The notes beneath the pieces are model-generated. The model made no database searches. It saw nothing but the letters and a program-made list of their open reading frames with translations, and was not told the DNA's origin. A DNA stretch of 64,000 nt from a virus: positions 39,845-103,844 of the IMG/VR virus record IMGVR_UViG_3300034198_017889; one strand, 5' to 3'. Each line of letters begins with the position of its first letter. The stretch's first letter is position 1. Below are positions 33,487 through 41,898 of this stretch, one piece after another. Position numbers and translations under genes: made by a program.

Positions 33487-35186
33487 TAAGTATCTCTAGA
33501 GCTACTACTTGAGCCCTGGAGACACACATCTCCAGCGGCCATGTAGCCGGAGCAAACAGCAAACAAAAGGCTGTGCATGGCATCGTCAGGTTGGTTAGGG
33601 TTGTGATTATAGAACATCTCTTGACCGTACATACCATCCTTAACCTCAACATAGATGTTAAGAAGATCTTGCATATAGTCAGACACATCCTCCCAGTTAG
33701 GAAATAAGATCTTACCAGCTTTAATCTGGCGGATCACAAGAGAAATAACATCAGAACGGTGGAGAATCCATCGGTTCTGTCTCCAGTCATAGTCTCCGTT
33801 ATCGAAGTACTGAATTACCTTACTCCTCCTGTAAGCAGCTAACTGTGAACGAGTAGGACTAGTTAATTCACATAGTTTGATGCCCCTAATGGGGTCAGGA
33901 CCAGAGTCAGCCACACAATAGGCGTTGTAGTCATTAGCCAGATCAGCAATATTTCTGATGTGTGCCTCATGATCAAAACCTCTATATATCTTAGTAAAGA
34001 AAACCTCATAAACACCATCATTACGCATGGCTCCTATAGTGCATACTGTGCGACTTTGGACCATAGAAACACCCCAATCAACACCTAAAGTATAAATACT
34101 ATATCTTCCCTTATTCTTTTCTTGGATTAGTTTCTTTCCTGTGGAATCAGTCATACGCCCTAGGACACAAACTTTACGAAGCTCTTCCTCTGTGATTGGC
34201 TTGGTTCCAAGATCGAAAGTAAGGCCAAACACCTCGTTCATTATCTTTTTCTGATCATATTTACCGCTGGTGCATTTCTCAAAAACCTCCTTCCACTCTT
34301 TCTCAGTCTCGTTAAAGAAAGGAAGAATTGGCTGAGCTAGATGATAGCCAGTCATTAGGAAGTTTGTGGGATTACCAGCAGCCCATTCACCCTCTCTGGC
34401 ATTTAAACGCTTAGAGCATTTAGAGCAACTTAAACCATGAGCCATAATCATCTTCATGGGGTCATTCCCCTCGGTAAGACTATTCCAGTGACTACAACCA
34501 CACCTCATCATCCACTCAAGCTGATTCGTGGTCTTCCATAGACTGTGAATTGTGTTAGTGGTGTCTAGTGGTGTTCCCGCGAATATCTCTCTCTTGTAGG
34601 GCGAAAGAGCCATAGTTTCCTGAATAATAGGAATCTGATCATACACCATGTCCTGAACCTCATCATAAACAATACAATCAACAGCAGGACCACGAACACG
34701 GGTTGCGTCGTCTTTAACGTATCTAAATAAGATGCTACTGCGGGTATCTCCCATAATCTTTTCAAACACATCATTCTTATCCCAACCTTTCACCAACATT
34801 TTCTTAATCTTAGGACTATCAAACCTGGGTGGAAGGTAATTACTAGAAAAATATTTAACTGTTAATTCTTGAGGCCCAATATAAAGCATCTTGTAGTAGT
34901 TCCATCTCAACATATTCAAACATACGAAGTTACTCAATAGCGTGCTCTTTAAAGTCTTACGACTGCACTTTAAAAGTAACTTCTGCGGCATATTGTCATA
35001 GATATGCTTAAGCATCGGGAAGTCAGTTAAATCCTGAAGCCGCCCCTCATTATCGAACAAATAGTTCTCGACAAAGTGAGAGGGAGGAAGTACCGAGAAA
35101 ATTAATTGTCGAGCTCGAAAGATTGACTCTTTGCTACCAACAGAGAGCAGTTTTTCTATAGTATCTTTGATATCAGTATGGGACAT
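33483..35186 (-). CDS. terL: Terminase large subunit
   Basis: This 567-residue protein is the DNA-packaging motor ATPase and nuclease. Near residue 72-80 is a Walker A-like CSRKTLKST, in which the usual Gly before Lys is Leu. Walker B VYDEVQD is near 170. The RNase H-like nuclease domain has LGVDWGVS (about 371), the acidic segment VADSGPD (about 434) and a C-terminal PDDAMHSLLF (about 534). A Zn-binding-like CGCSHW...CSKCSKR lies between. It translocates DNA into the prohead. It lies on the - strand, opposed to nearly all other genes, and far from the structural block. Head genes and a small terminase subunit are not in the window. Confidence 0.9.
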   Translation of the reverse strand: MSHTDIKDTIEKLLSVGSKESIFRARQLIFSVLPPSHFVENYLFDNEGRLQDLTDFPMLKHIYDNMPQKLLLKCSRKTLKSTLLSNFVCLNMLRWNYYKMLYIGPQELTVKYFSSNYLPPRFDSPKIKKMLVKGWDKNDVFEKIMGDTRSSILFRYVKDDATRVRGPAVDCIVYDEVQDMVYDQIPIIQETMALSPYKREIFAGTPLDTTNTIHSLWKTTNQLEWMMRCGCSHWNSLTEGNDPMKMIMAHGLSCSKCSKRLNAREGEWAAGNPTNFLMTGYHLAQPILPFFNETEKEWKEVFEKCTSGKYDQKKIMNEVFGLTFDLGTKPITEEELRKVCVLGRMTDSTGKKLIQEKNKGRYSIYTLGVDWGVSMVQSRTVCTIGAMRNDGVYEVFFTKIYRGFDHEAHIRNIADLANDYNAYCVADSGPDPIRGIKLCELTSPTRSQLAAYRRSKVIQYFDNGDYDWRQNRWILHRSDVISLVIRQIKAGKILFPNWEDVSDYMQDLLNIYVEVKDGMYGQEMFYNHNPNQPDDAMHSLLFAVCSGYMAAGDVCLQGSSSSSRDTY

Positions 35187-35342
35187 AGTTCAAACAAGAA
35201 AGTAAGCAAGAAACAACAGCAAAGCAACAACTTTGTTGATTTATATCAATTCGCCTATGAAGCTCTAGCATCGTTAGTATCTCCAGCTAAAACCAAATCA
35301 GGTAAGCGGAGAAAATGTTATCCAGTTTATAGAAACAAGTAG
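35178..35342 (+). CDS. 54-residue basic protein divergent from terL
   Basis: ATG 35178 to TAG 35340-35342 encodes MGHSSNKKVSKKQQQSNN, then a hydrophobic/aromatic helix (VDLYQFAYEALASLV) and a basic end. Its start overlaps the terL start head-to-head by 9 nt, so the two may share control. It could be a small DNA-binding or packaging accessory protein, but there is no family evidence. Confidence 0.45.
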   Translation: MGHSSNKKVSKKQQQSNNFVDLYQFAYEALASLVSPAKTKSGKRRKCYPVYRNK

Positions 35343-35344
35343 TG

Positions 35345-35350
35345 TATAAT
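35345..35350 (+). promoter_or_regulatory. Possible -10 element before 35357
   Basis: TATAAT in GTGTATAATAATAATATG, 7 nt before an ATG. No clear -35 is seen. It is the same hexamer as at other gene-cluster boundaries. If used, the transcript would be nearly leaderless for the first small gene. Confidence 0.35.
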
Positions 35351-35356
35351 AATAAT

Positions 35357-35506
35357 ATGAGTAAAACAGCTAAACATTATAATATCCGTGAAAGAATCTG
35401 CAGGTACAAGCAGAAGATAGTACAAAAGCTAGTAGGTAAGTATTATACTGCTAGTAGTAAGTCCCAGCAACGCAAAGATTTGTCAGGAAATAAACCAGAA
35501 CAATAA
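35357..35506 (+). CDS. 49-residue very basic protein
   Basis: ATG 35357 to TAA 35504-35506 encodes MSKTAKHYNIRERICRYKQK and continues with many Lys/Arg/Gln (ASSKSQQRKDLSGNKPEQ). The high positive charge and position before an AT-hook gene suggest nucleic-acid binding. No family is recognised. Confidence 0.45.
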   Translation: MSKTAKHYNIRERICRYKQKIVQKLVGKYYTASSKSQQRKDLSGNKPEQ

Positions 35507-35527
35507 CCTCTCAAACACACACACACA

Positions 35528-36022
35528 TTGAAAAGAGGAAGACCAAAAAAAGCAGATAATAAAAAGAAAGAAGCTAAGTTAATTGAAGTTCCTAAAGGGG
35601 GGAGAGGTAGACCACCAAAGGTAAAACCTAAGGTTAAAGCCACTCCCACTCCGGAACCAGTTAAACGAAAGAGGGGTAGGCCACCAAAGCTGAAGACTCC
35701 GCTTCCAGCGCCGGTAGCAAAGAAAGACAAGCTAGCTGCGTTTAGAAAACCAGTTAAGGTTGAGAGAAAAGCAAAAAAAGTCAAGGAGCAGTCCTTGAAC
35801 TTATCTCCAGACGACCAGAAAATAGCAGACCATCCACTATACCTAGCGGTTAAATGGCTCATGGTTAATATGCCATCCTGTGAGGATGAGTATATCAAGA
35901 AGATGGCTAGAAAAGCAGGAACAACTCCCCTGAACATGACCATGGAGCATCTCCTGGGTTATTTCCAGATCAAAGGGAGTGACATTGGACAAACACTAAA
36001 AACACAACACAAACCAGTATAA
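35528..36022 (+). CDS. AT-hook DNA-binding protein (TTG start)
   Basis: Three AT-hook motifs are visible: KRGRPKK (residues 2-8), GRGRPPK (about 25-31) and KRGRPPK (about 49-55), separated by Lys/Pro-rich linkers. The C-terminal 70 residues form a compact helical domain (DHPLYLAVKWLMVNMPSCED...). AT-hooks bind the minor groove of A/T-rich DNA. The start codon is TTG preceded by the leader cctcaaacacacacaca; the first hook begins at residue 2, so no later start is possible without losing it. It ends 2 nt before the AAA ATPase gene, suggesting that it targets that module or organises phage DNA. Confidence 0.75.
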   Translation: MKRGRPKKADNKKKEAKLIEVPKGGRGRPPKVKPKVKATPTPEPVKRKRGRPPKLKTPLPAPVAKKDKLAAFRKPVKVERKAKKVKEQSLNLSPDDQKIADHPLYLAVKWLMVNMPSCEDEYIKKMARKAGTTPLNMTMEHLLGYFQIKGSDIGQTLKTQHKPV

Positions 36023-36024
36023 CG

Positions 36025-37590
36025 ATGGACTTTATAACTAAATTCAAAAACTACTATGCCAGTGGCTATCCCAGCCTATTCATAATGACTCATGAGGAAC
36101 AGCGTGTCGTTAAAGACATCTTGAACCTTGTAGAGAACAACGAGGGAGTTACCGTTAATGAGTGGGATACTCAGAATGGCCTGATCAGGTCAAAGGATAA
36201 GTCATCACATGGAGACACCCTAGGAAATAGCACAGAGCTTCTCAAGTATCTTCAAACATACCGAGAGGAGGGAAATATTTTCATCTTGAAAGATTTCCAC
36301 CTTCACTTCGACAAAGTGATTAACATACGTCTACTCCGTAACCTTTGGAATATTCTTAAGAGAAAGGGAAACATGATTGTGTTGGTTGGTCATAAGTTTG
36401 CAATTCCTCCTGAGATGGAGAAAGAGGTGCAGCTTATTGATTACGATCTCCCAGGTGCAGAAAGCATCCAGGAGAGACTAGACTATATCATGGGCTCTGC
36501 TAATAAGGTTCGTGAAGAGAAGAAGATGGAACCCCTTAAAATATCTCCAGAAACCCTTGAGGCTTCTGTTGAGGCCGCAAAGGGAATGACATACGGTGAG
36601 ATTGAGAATGCCTTTGCTATGGCTTTTACCACTAGTAAGCAGTTCGATCAGGCGTTCGTAGCCACTGTATTCGATGAGAAGATTCAGCAACTCAAGAAAA
36701 ACGGACTGCTAACCTACATCCCATCCGACATTTCTTTTGATAATGTTGGAGGACTAAATGGTTTGAAGCGTTGGATTCGTTCACGTAAGAAAGCATACGG
36801 TCAAGATGCGAGAGACTACAAGCTACCTCTCCCAAAGGGTATCTTGCTTGCCTCTGTACCTGGTGTTGGAAAGACCCTGGTGAGTAAGTCTATCGCTAAC
36901 GAGTTCGATTGCCCTTTGTTCCAGTTTGATATGGGTTCCATATTTGACTCACACGTCGGCAATAGTGAGCGTAACATGCGCGAGGCTATCAAGGTAATTG
37001 AGAGCATTGGAAAGTGCGTTATTCTTATAGATGAGATTGAGAAGAGTCTCAGTAAGGACGCAGTATCCGGTAAAGGAGACACAGGTGTTTCTTCTCGTAT
37101 ATTTGGTACATTCCTAGGCTGGCTCAATGATCGTACTAATCCTGCGTTCATTGTGGCAACATCGAACGATCACACAATACTTCCCACGCCTCTTATTCGT
37201 AAGGGTAGGTTTGACCAGTTATTCTGGATTGACCTTCCCTCTGATGATGAGCGTCGTGAGATCTTTAATGTGGTTCTTCGTAAGTATGGAAGAGATGCAG
37301 CAAATTTCAATATTAAGAAGTTTGTAACTGAATCAGATGAGCTCACAGGTGCGGAGATTGAGGATGTCATCAAGTCATCCTTGTTCCGTGCATTTGAGCA
37401 AGGTAGAGAGATATCTGATAAAGATGTCCTGGAAGAACTCACGGAGTTTATTCCTTTTGCGCATTCGCATGAGGAAGATCTCCAAACAATGCGTAAACAG
37501 GCCCGTGGAAAACTGGTCATGTTAGACGATAAAGGCGGAACACAAACAATAGAAAGCGCTATGCGTAAGCTTAGCATAGACTTAGCATAA
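36025..37590 (+). CDS. Ycf46-like AAA+ ATPase
   Basis: This 521-residue protein has an N-terminal domain (residues 1-230) followed by a classic AAA+ core: Walker A SVPGVGKTL (about 274-282), Walker B CVILIDEIEKS (about 331-341), a sensor AFIVATSND (about 373-381) and RKGRFDQLFWIDLPS (about 391-405). The spacing and the phrase 'FGTFLGWLND' closely resemble Ycf46-type ATPases of cyanobacteria and plastids. It is probably an oligomeric remodelling ATPase. It heads a tight operon with DUF3150, DUF1257 and DUF2997 proteins. DUF3150 proteins are often encoded beside MoxR-like AAA+ ATPases. Confidence 0.85.
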   Translation: MDFITKFKNYYASGYPSLFIMTHEEQRVVKDILNLVENNEGVTVNEWDTQNGLIRSKDKSSHGDTLGNSTELLKYLQTYREEGNIFILKDFHLHFDKVINIRLLRNLWNILKRKGNMIVLVGHKFAIPPEMEKEVQLIDYDLPGAESIQERLDYIMGSANKVREEKKMEPLKISPETLEASVEAAKGMTYGEIENAFAMAFTTSKQFDQAFVATVFDEKIQQLKKNGLLTYIPSDISFDNVGGLNGLKRWIRSRKKAYGQDARDYKLPLPKGILLASVPGVGKTLVSKSIANEFDCPLFQFDMGSIFDSHVGNSERNMREAIKVIESIGKCVILIDEIEKSLSKDAVSGKGDTGVSSRIFGTFLGWLNDRTNPAFIVATSNDHTILPTPLIRKGRFDQLFWIDLPSDDERREIFNVVLRKYGRDAANFNIKKFVTESDELTGAEIEDVIKSSLFRAFEQGREISDKDVLEELTEFIPFAHSHEEDLQTMRKQARGKLVMLDDKGGTQTIESAMRKLSIDLA

Positions 37591-37594
37591 ACAT

Positions 37595-38593
37595 ATGGAC
37601 TACAAAATAACAGACACACTACAGAAGTATTACGACAAAGTTTTCCAGGATGGTAAACTGGTTAACATGCGCATCTCTATGTGGGGCATGAGTTACAGCC
37701 TCACAGAGGATGATATCAAGATTGATAACAAGCTACCTGAGATGATTCAGTTAGGTAAGAAAATGCTTATCAAACCGGCGGTATATAACATCTTCAAGAG
37801 ACTAGAAGGAAAGGCACGTAATTATTTATACGCCAACTCCTTCCAGTTCCCTCTTGTTCCACAGGCTCACTTTGTTCCAAAGAGCAAGTACCTGGAAGTT
37901 TACGAGAAGATGAACGAGTTCAAGACTGAGTTCAACAGACTCAAGGAGGAGTTCGTTGAGAAATATCCAACCTACAAGGAGGAGGCTATTGCTTATTATG
38001 CTGAATTCGCAGATCAGCTCAATGTGGAAAGCCTGGACGCACTCTATCCGAATATTGAGGTTGTTAAGGATAAGTTCTCATTCGAGATCGTATCTTTCGA
38101 GATCAAGCTTCCCACAGAGTTCGCTGACATAGATGTTCATACTGAGGTGGCTCGTGAGCAGGCAGTTGACGAAGCTAAGGTAAAGGCTGCGGCCCAGTAC
38201 AAAACAGAGTACAAGAGCCAACTAGACACTCATATGGGTAAAATCAATGAGTTCGTAGGTGAGGTCATTGATACTCTGCGTACTAAGGTTGTGGAGCACT
38301 GCTCGGTAGTATTGAGCAAGATCAGTAAGAAGGAAGTGGTGAGTGAGAGCAGCATTAAAACGCTAATGAAGCACATCAATGAATTCCGTGATCTTAACTT
38401 TGTGGAGGATAAGACCATCGAAGCTGAGCTTGCCAAGGTTGAAAAACTTCTCAATGGTGGGAATGACTTCAAAGGTAACAAGGACGCCGTGAAAGAACTT
38501 CAGGGTGTGCTATCTAACGTAATTACAGAAGCCAAGAATATGACCGATGTGGCCAATATTTCTGGTGAGTATTTCCGTAAGCTAGAGGTATAA
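37595..38593 (+). CDS. DUF3150-like AAA-partner protein
   Basis: This 332-residue protein starts with a conserved-looking region (GKLVNMRISMWGMSYSLTED, 'LPEMIQLGKKMLIKP', 'FKRLEGKARNYLYANSFQF'), then long helices (residues 100-330) with heptad-like patterns. This layout matches DUF3150, a family usually found next to AAA+ ATPases in phages and bacteria and thought to be their partner. It starts 4 nt after the ATPase stop, in line with a joint complex. Biochemical function is unknown. Confidence 0.7.
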   Translation: MDYKITDTLQKYYDKVFQDGKLVNMRISMWGMSYSLTEDDIKIDNKLPEMIQLGKKMLIKPAVYNIFKRLEGKARNYLYANSFQFPLVPQAHFVPKSKYLEVYEKMNEFKTEFNRLKEEFVEKYPTYKEEAIAYYAEFADQLNVESLDALYPNIEVVKDKFSFEIVSFEIKLPTEFADIDVHTEVAREQAVDEAKVKAAAQYKTEYKSQLDTHMGKINEFVGEVIDTLRTKVVEHCSVVLSKISKKEVVSESSIKTLMKHINEFRDLNFVEDKTIEAELAKVEKLLNGGNDFKGNKDAVKELQGVLSNVITEAKNMTDVANISGEYFRKLEV

Positions 38594-38594
38594 A

Positions 38595-38927
38595 ATGAGA
38601 AAAGAAGAAGACACAATGATGAGCCTTCCTTCTTTCGATATGCTCTGGATCTCCTACTCAGGGGATCCAGAGGGTACCTTCAGTTTGATTATCCCATACT
38701 GCGAGGTAACCACGGGTGAAATCGTCAAAATCGATTCCAAAGGAATATCTATAAGTTACAATGACGGTGGTTGCGCCAATGTATCACACGTAGAGTTCAA
38801 GGGAGTAATTGAGGAAATACTAAACGAATGCGACGCCGATCAAGGATTCAAACGCAAGAAGATACGTAGACTCAGTGTACAACCAAAGAACACAGCTGAT
38901 GTAATCCAACTAATAATAACACAATGA
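38595..38927 (+). CDS. Hypothetical 110-residue protein in the AAA module
   Basis: A beta-rich protein (LIIPYCEVTTGEIVKIDSKG; ISISYNDGGCANVSHVEFKG) resembling a small SH3-like barrel, with a basic segment (FKRKKIRRLSV) near the C-terminus. ATG 38595 follows the DUF3150 stop by 2 nt and the gene overlaps the DUF1257 gene by 4 nt, so it belongs to the module. Fold guess only. Confidence 0.5.
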   Translation: MRKEEDTMMSLPSFDMLWISYSGDPEGTFSLIIPYCEVTTGEIVKIDSKGISISYNDGGCANVSHVEFKGVIEEILNECDADQGFKRKKIRRLSVQPKNTADVIQLIITQ

Positions 38928-39313
38928 GCCATTCAGTAAGTATAAAAACAAAGTTTAAGAATAAAAAGCTCCTATTGGAGACTTTTGAGAAATTAGATTG
39001 GAAGATAGTGGAAAACCAAAAGTGCACCACATATCCTAGCGATCCCAGCAGAAATGTAGTACATCAATATGTTGCGTTAAACCCAATCCCCCGTGGGTAT
39101 GACGTAGGTATTGATATCAATAGTGATGGAGAGGCCACATTCACATGTGACTTCTTTGACTCATCTATTGCTAAGCAGCTAGGTCAGAACCTAAAGAATG
39201 TTAAACAGAACTATTCATTATCAGAACTGAAGCAGTTCATGAATGAGGAAGACCTGAACTATGAGGTGGAAACGCTCAAGTCAGGAGAATTGAAAGTAAT
39301 CGCTAGTAAGTAA
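38924..39313 (+). CDS. DUF1257 (Ycf35-like) protein
   Basis: This 129-residue protein begins MSHSVSIKTKFKNKKLLLET, matching the 'MSHFSxIKTKIxDxxxLxxAL' start of DUF1257/Ycf35, followed by the family's strand-rich middle (GYDVGIDINSDGEATFTCDF) and C-terminal 'YSLSELKQFMNEEDLNYEVE'. Ycf35 is a conserved cyanobacterial and plastid protein of unknown function. The ATG overlaps the upstream gene (ATGA). The association with a DUF2997 gene 290 nt downstream reproduces a pairing known from cyanobacterial genomes. Confidence 0.7.
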   Translation: MSHSVSIKTKFKNKKLLLETFEKLDWKIVENQKCTTYPSDPSRNVVHQYVALNPIPRGYDVGIDINSDGEATFTCDFFDSSIAKQLGQNLKNVKQNYSLSELKQFMNEEDLNYEVETLKSGELKVIASK

Positions 39314-39341
39314 CAAACCAATCAAAGAATACACAAAATAT

Positions 39342-39611
39342 ATGACGACATTTGCTAAAGACTTCGGTGCAATCAAATCCCGTGTGGTTAAGTCTCTGTA
39401 TGAGACACTACATCGGGACTGTAACCCACCACCAGACGACCTTATCATATTCTCAGATTCGGTTAAGGCTGATAAAGATAAGGACGGTTGGGCGACGGCG
39501 CAGGTCATCTACGTTATGTATATGCCTAGCAAGAAGACCCACTCAGTAAACATTCGCTTCCAATACGATAATTTTGGTAGGTTCATCCTTAGCTCCATGG
39601 AGTATGTCTAA
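39342..39611 (+). CDS. Hypothetical 89-residue protein
   Basis: A soluble protein with a helical start (MTTFAKDFGAIKSRVVKSLY), a Pro-rich turn and a beta-hairpin (WATAQVIYVMYMPS; HSVNIRFQYDNFG). The leader aatacacaaaatat is A/C-rich. Its end overlaps the start of the DUF2997 gene by 8 nt, which places it in the same operon. Family not recognised. Confidence 0.5.
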   Translation: MTTFAKDFGAIKSRVVKSLYETLHRDCNPPPDDLIIFSDSVKADKDKDGWATAQVIYVMYMPSKKTHSVNIRFQYDNFGRFILSSMEYV

Positions 39612-39801
39612 GAACATAACATTCATAATTGATAAAGACGGTAATGTAAAGGTGGATAAGGTTGAGGGATATGGATCCGGATGCCTTGAGGCTACAAAGC
39701 TTATAGAGGAACGCCTAGGTGGGGCGGAGGAATCTACCCGTAATCTCACTGAAGAATATAACGAGCCCATCGAGAATGGTGGGAACGAGATAGAGATCTA
39801 G
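39604..39801 (+). CDS. DUF2997 protein
   Basis: This 65-residue protein begins MSKNITFIIDKDGNVKVDK, followed by GYGSGCLEATKLIEERLGG and an acidic tail containing NLTEEYNEP. This fits DUF2997: a strand 'I.xxGxVxxxxxGxxGxxCxxxT', a helix 'LExxLG' and a late 'T.EYY'-like motif. The conserved Cys is present. The ATG at 39604 was chosen because the family starts there; an in-frame ATG 30 nt upstream would lengthen the overlap. DUF2997 is commonly adjacent to Ycf35/DUF1257 genes, as here. Confidence 0.7.
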   Translation: MSKNITFIIDKDGNVKVDKVEGYGSGCLEATKLIEERLGGAEESTRNLTEEYNEPIENGGNEIEI

Positions 39802-39805
39802 AGAT

Positions 39806-40078
39806 ATGCACAGCGTTATCTATATAGACTCTGAGGGTAACATCTCAGGTCTATCAGACAACCTATTTGACAAGCTGGCTGCCCTCGGAGAGAGGGCAGT
39901 TCAGCGGGTGTCGAATATAGAATTCAACCACGAACTTCAGTTGTGGGAAGCCGTTGACCTGGAAGGAAATATAATAGGTACAGACAAATCCAGGTCTAAA
40001 CTAATAGAAATCGAGAGGGAGTACCTCAACAACAAAATTGAAAAGGGTTATGCAGAGAATAAAAACCTGCTTTATTAA
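39806..40078 (+). CDS. Hypothetical 90-residue protein in the DUF2997 module
   Basis: The sequence MHSVIYIDSEGNISGLSDNL...RVSNIEFNHELQLWEAVDLEGN has two strand-turn units and an amphipathic C-terminal helix (SKLIEIEREYLNNKIEKGY). It follows DUF2997 by 4 nt. I recall similar small proteins in other large phages but cannot name the family. Confidence 0.5.
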   Translation: MHSVIYIDSEGNISGLSDNLFDKLAALGERAVQRVSNIEFNHELQLWEAVDLEGNIIGTDKSRSKLIEIEREYLNNKIEKGYAENKNLLY

Positions 40079-40115
40079 AAAGGAAGAGATATTCAAGGGT
40101 AACGTGACAAAAGTA

Positions 40116-40439
40116 ATGGCTATTGAGTTGGTTAGGAATAACCATGACATGTACTATGTATTTGAAAATTTAGTAGATCATTTGACTAAAAAATACAGCA
40201 AATCAGAAGTAGCCAAGGTATGGATGGACTACGAAATGGCTATTACTATGTATGATATATCTGTAGATAGCTGTGCCACTTTTGGTTGGGAGCTAGCTAA
40301 AGACGGAGAACAAATCACAGGGCTGTCTCATCTGCTTGACTATACTGAGGAGTATGTTGATAGTCAGGTTGTGGGAGAATCCAAGCCAAATCCGGCGGGA
40401 TACATATTCACAGAACAATACAGGAGAATGGAAGTATGA
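40116..40439 (+). CDS. Hypothetical 107-residue acidic protein
   Basis: A mostly helical acidic protein (MAIELVRNNHDMYYVFENLV; SEVAKVWMDYEMAITMYDI). The frame is open from 40038; ATG 40116 avoids a 40-nt overlap with the upstream gene, but the true start is uncertain (GTG 40104 is another choice). Its last codons overlap the exonuclease gene by 4 nt (ATGA). Confidence 0.5.
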   Translation: MAIELVRNNHDMYYVFENLVDHLTKKYSKSEVAKVWMDYEMAITMYDISVDSCATFGWELAKDGEQITGLSHLLDYTEEYVDSQVVGESKPNPAGYIFTEQYRRMEV

Positions 40440-41530
40440 AATTTATCGCAATATCAGACCAGCACCTAGGGAGTAAACTCTACAACTTTCCTGAACTGGA
40501 GAATGACTGTAGGGAGTTATTAGCTATGGCTGTTGATAAAGCCATAGAGCTGGGAGTTGATTATTTGGTTAGCGTGGGTGACTTGTTTGATAACAACAAA
40601 CCAACATCCGAGACAATCGACTTCGTGGCAAGTCAGTTAAGGAAGCTAAGGGCAGCTGGTGTATCCCCCGTAGCGATCGCAGGAGATCACAGCAAGCCTC
40701 TTGATGGTGTAACTTGGGAAAAGATAGCAGGATTCGATCCAATCAACGTAGAGGGCGAATTTGTGGGGGTTGACTATAATGATAATCCTCAGCATGTTAT
40801 TGAAACATTAAATGCAGAACTAAATTGCAGACCAAATAACTCAGTTAAGTTTATATTCTTACACCAGCAAATCCCTGAGCTGTGGCCATTCTGTGACGAG
40901 AAGAAGAAAGTATCCATCAAAGATATAGACTTTTCTAATCATTGTAATTCGCTTCAGGGTATTTTCTTAGGGGATATTCACAAGAGGATGGAATTATGGT
41001 ACCACGACCCCGTTTGTAACCGTAAGATATTCATAGGCTACTGTGGAAGTCTCGGCGTTACAGCTGCAGATGAAACAAACAAGCCCGGGATGTACTACTG
41101 GAACAATGAGGAATTGGCCACAATACCTTATAAGCTACCTAGAGAGTTCGTAACTATTGATCTGGACAAGAGTAATATAGACACAATATCCCCAACGGAC
41201 TACGAGAAGTACAAGGAATCACAGAAGCGCACGGTATTTCTTTGTAAGTACTCAACAGAAGTATCAGGGGAGTTAAACAAGCTAGACTTCCTCTACCAGT
41301 GTGGAATAGTTAAGTTCACCAGAGTAAAACTGGATAAAGATAGTAGGGAAGAACATGTAAATATCAGATCGGAGCTTAAAACCGCCGATAGAATATCCGC
41401 AGTTCTTCATAGTATGATTAACGGTAAGGAGGACTCAGAGGTGATATATAATGCAGCCTCAAAGTTACTTACCGAGGAAGACATCACGAAAGTATTAGAC
41501 GACCTCAAAACTAGTGTCTATGGTTCATAG
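40436..41530 (+). CDS. SbcD/Mre11-like nuclease (T4 gp47-like)
   Basis: This 364-residue protein has the metallophosphoesterase motifs SDQHLG (residues 7-12), GDLFDNNKP (about 48-56), AGDHS (about 82-86, in place of the usual GNHD), FLHQQIPE (about 142) and LGDIHKRM (about 179). With the SbcC/gp46-like protein encoded at 42425 it would form the dsDNA end-processing nuclease used in recombination-dependent replication. The 42425 gene follows after two small intervening genes, as is common in phages with this pair. Confidence 0.85.
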   Translation: MKFIAISDQHLGSKLYNFPELENDCRELLAMAVDKAIELGVDYLVSVGDLFDNNKPTSETIDFVASQLRKLRAAGVSPVAIAGDHSKPLDGVTWEKIAGFDPINVEGEFVGVDYNDNPQHVIETLNAELNCRPNNSVKFIFLHQQIPELWPFCDEKKKVSIKDIDFSNHCNSLQGIFLGDIHKRMELWYHDPVCNRKIFIGYCGSLGVTAADETNKPGMYYWNNEELATIPYKLPREFVTIDLDKSNIDTISPTDYEKYKESQKRTVFLCKYSTEVSGELNKLDFLYQCGIVKFTRVKLDKDSREEHVNIRSELKTADRISAVLHSMINGKEDSEVIYNAASKLLTEEDITKVLDDLKTSVYGS

Positions 41531-41550
41531 GCACACAACAAAAACAAAAA

Positions 41551-41898
41551 ATGAAAAGCATATATAAAACCGTAGAACCAACTAACGAAGTATGTATCAA
41601 GTTCTCTGATGATGAAATGGCTGAACTGGGTTGGGAGCCCGGACAAAAACTGTCTTGGACTCCTATGGACGATGGCTCTTTTAAGTTGGAGAAGTTTGTG
41701 GAACTTGAACTGGACTTGGAGGAGTTCCCATTAGAATTAATCTACGACCTGATTAAAACCTCCTGCGAAACTGATAAGAGTGTTAATACCCTTCTGATAG
41801 AGCGCTTGGAGACTAGTGTTGCCTACCTTGAGGCTAAGGAAATGCAGGAAGCTAATCAAAAGGTAGCCACCGCTAAAAAAGTTAAAACCAAAAAATGA
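41551..41898 (+). CDS. Hypothetical 115-residue protein, AbrB-like start
   Basis: Residues 10-50 (CIKFSDDEMAELGWEPGQKL, then SWTPMDDGSFKLEK) look like an AbrB/SpoVT-type beta strand-turn unit. The rest is helical and acidic with a Lys-rich end (AKKVKTKK). It lies between the gp47- and gp46-like genes. Small proteins of this kind recur in phages; its function is unknown. Confidence 0.5.
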   Translation: MKSIYKTVEPTNEVCIKFSDDEMAELGWEPGQKLSWTPMDDGSFKLEKFVELELDLEEFPLELIYDLIKTSCETDKSVNTLLIERLETSVAYLEAKEMQEANQKVATAKKVKTKK

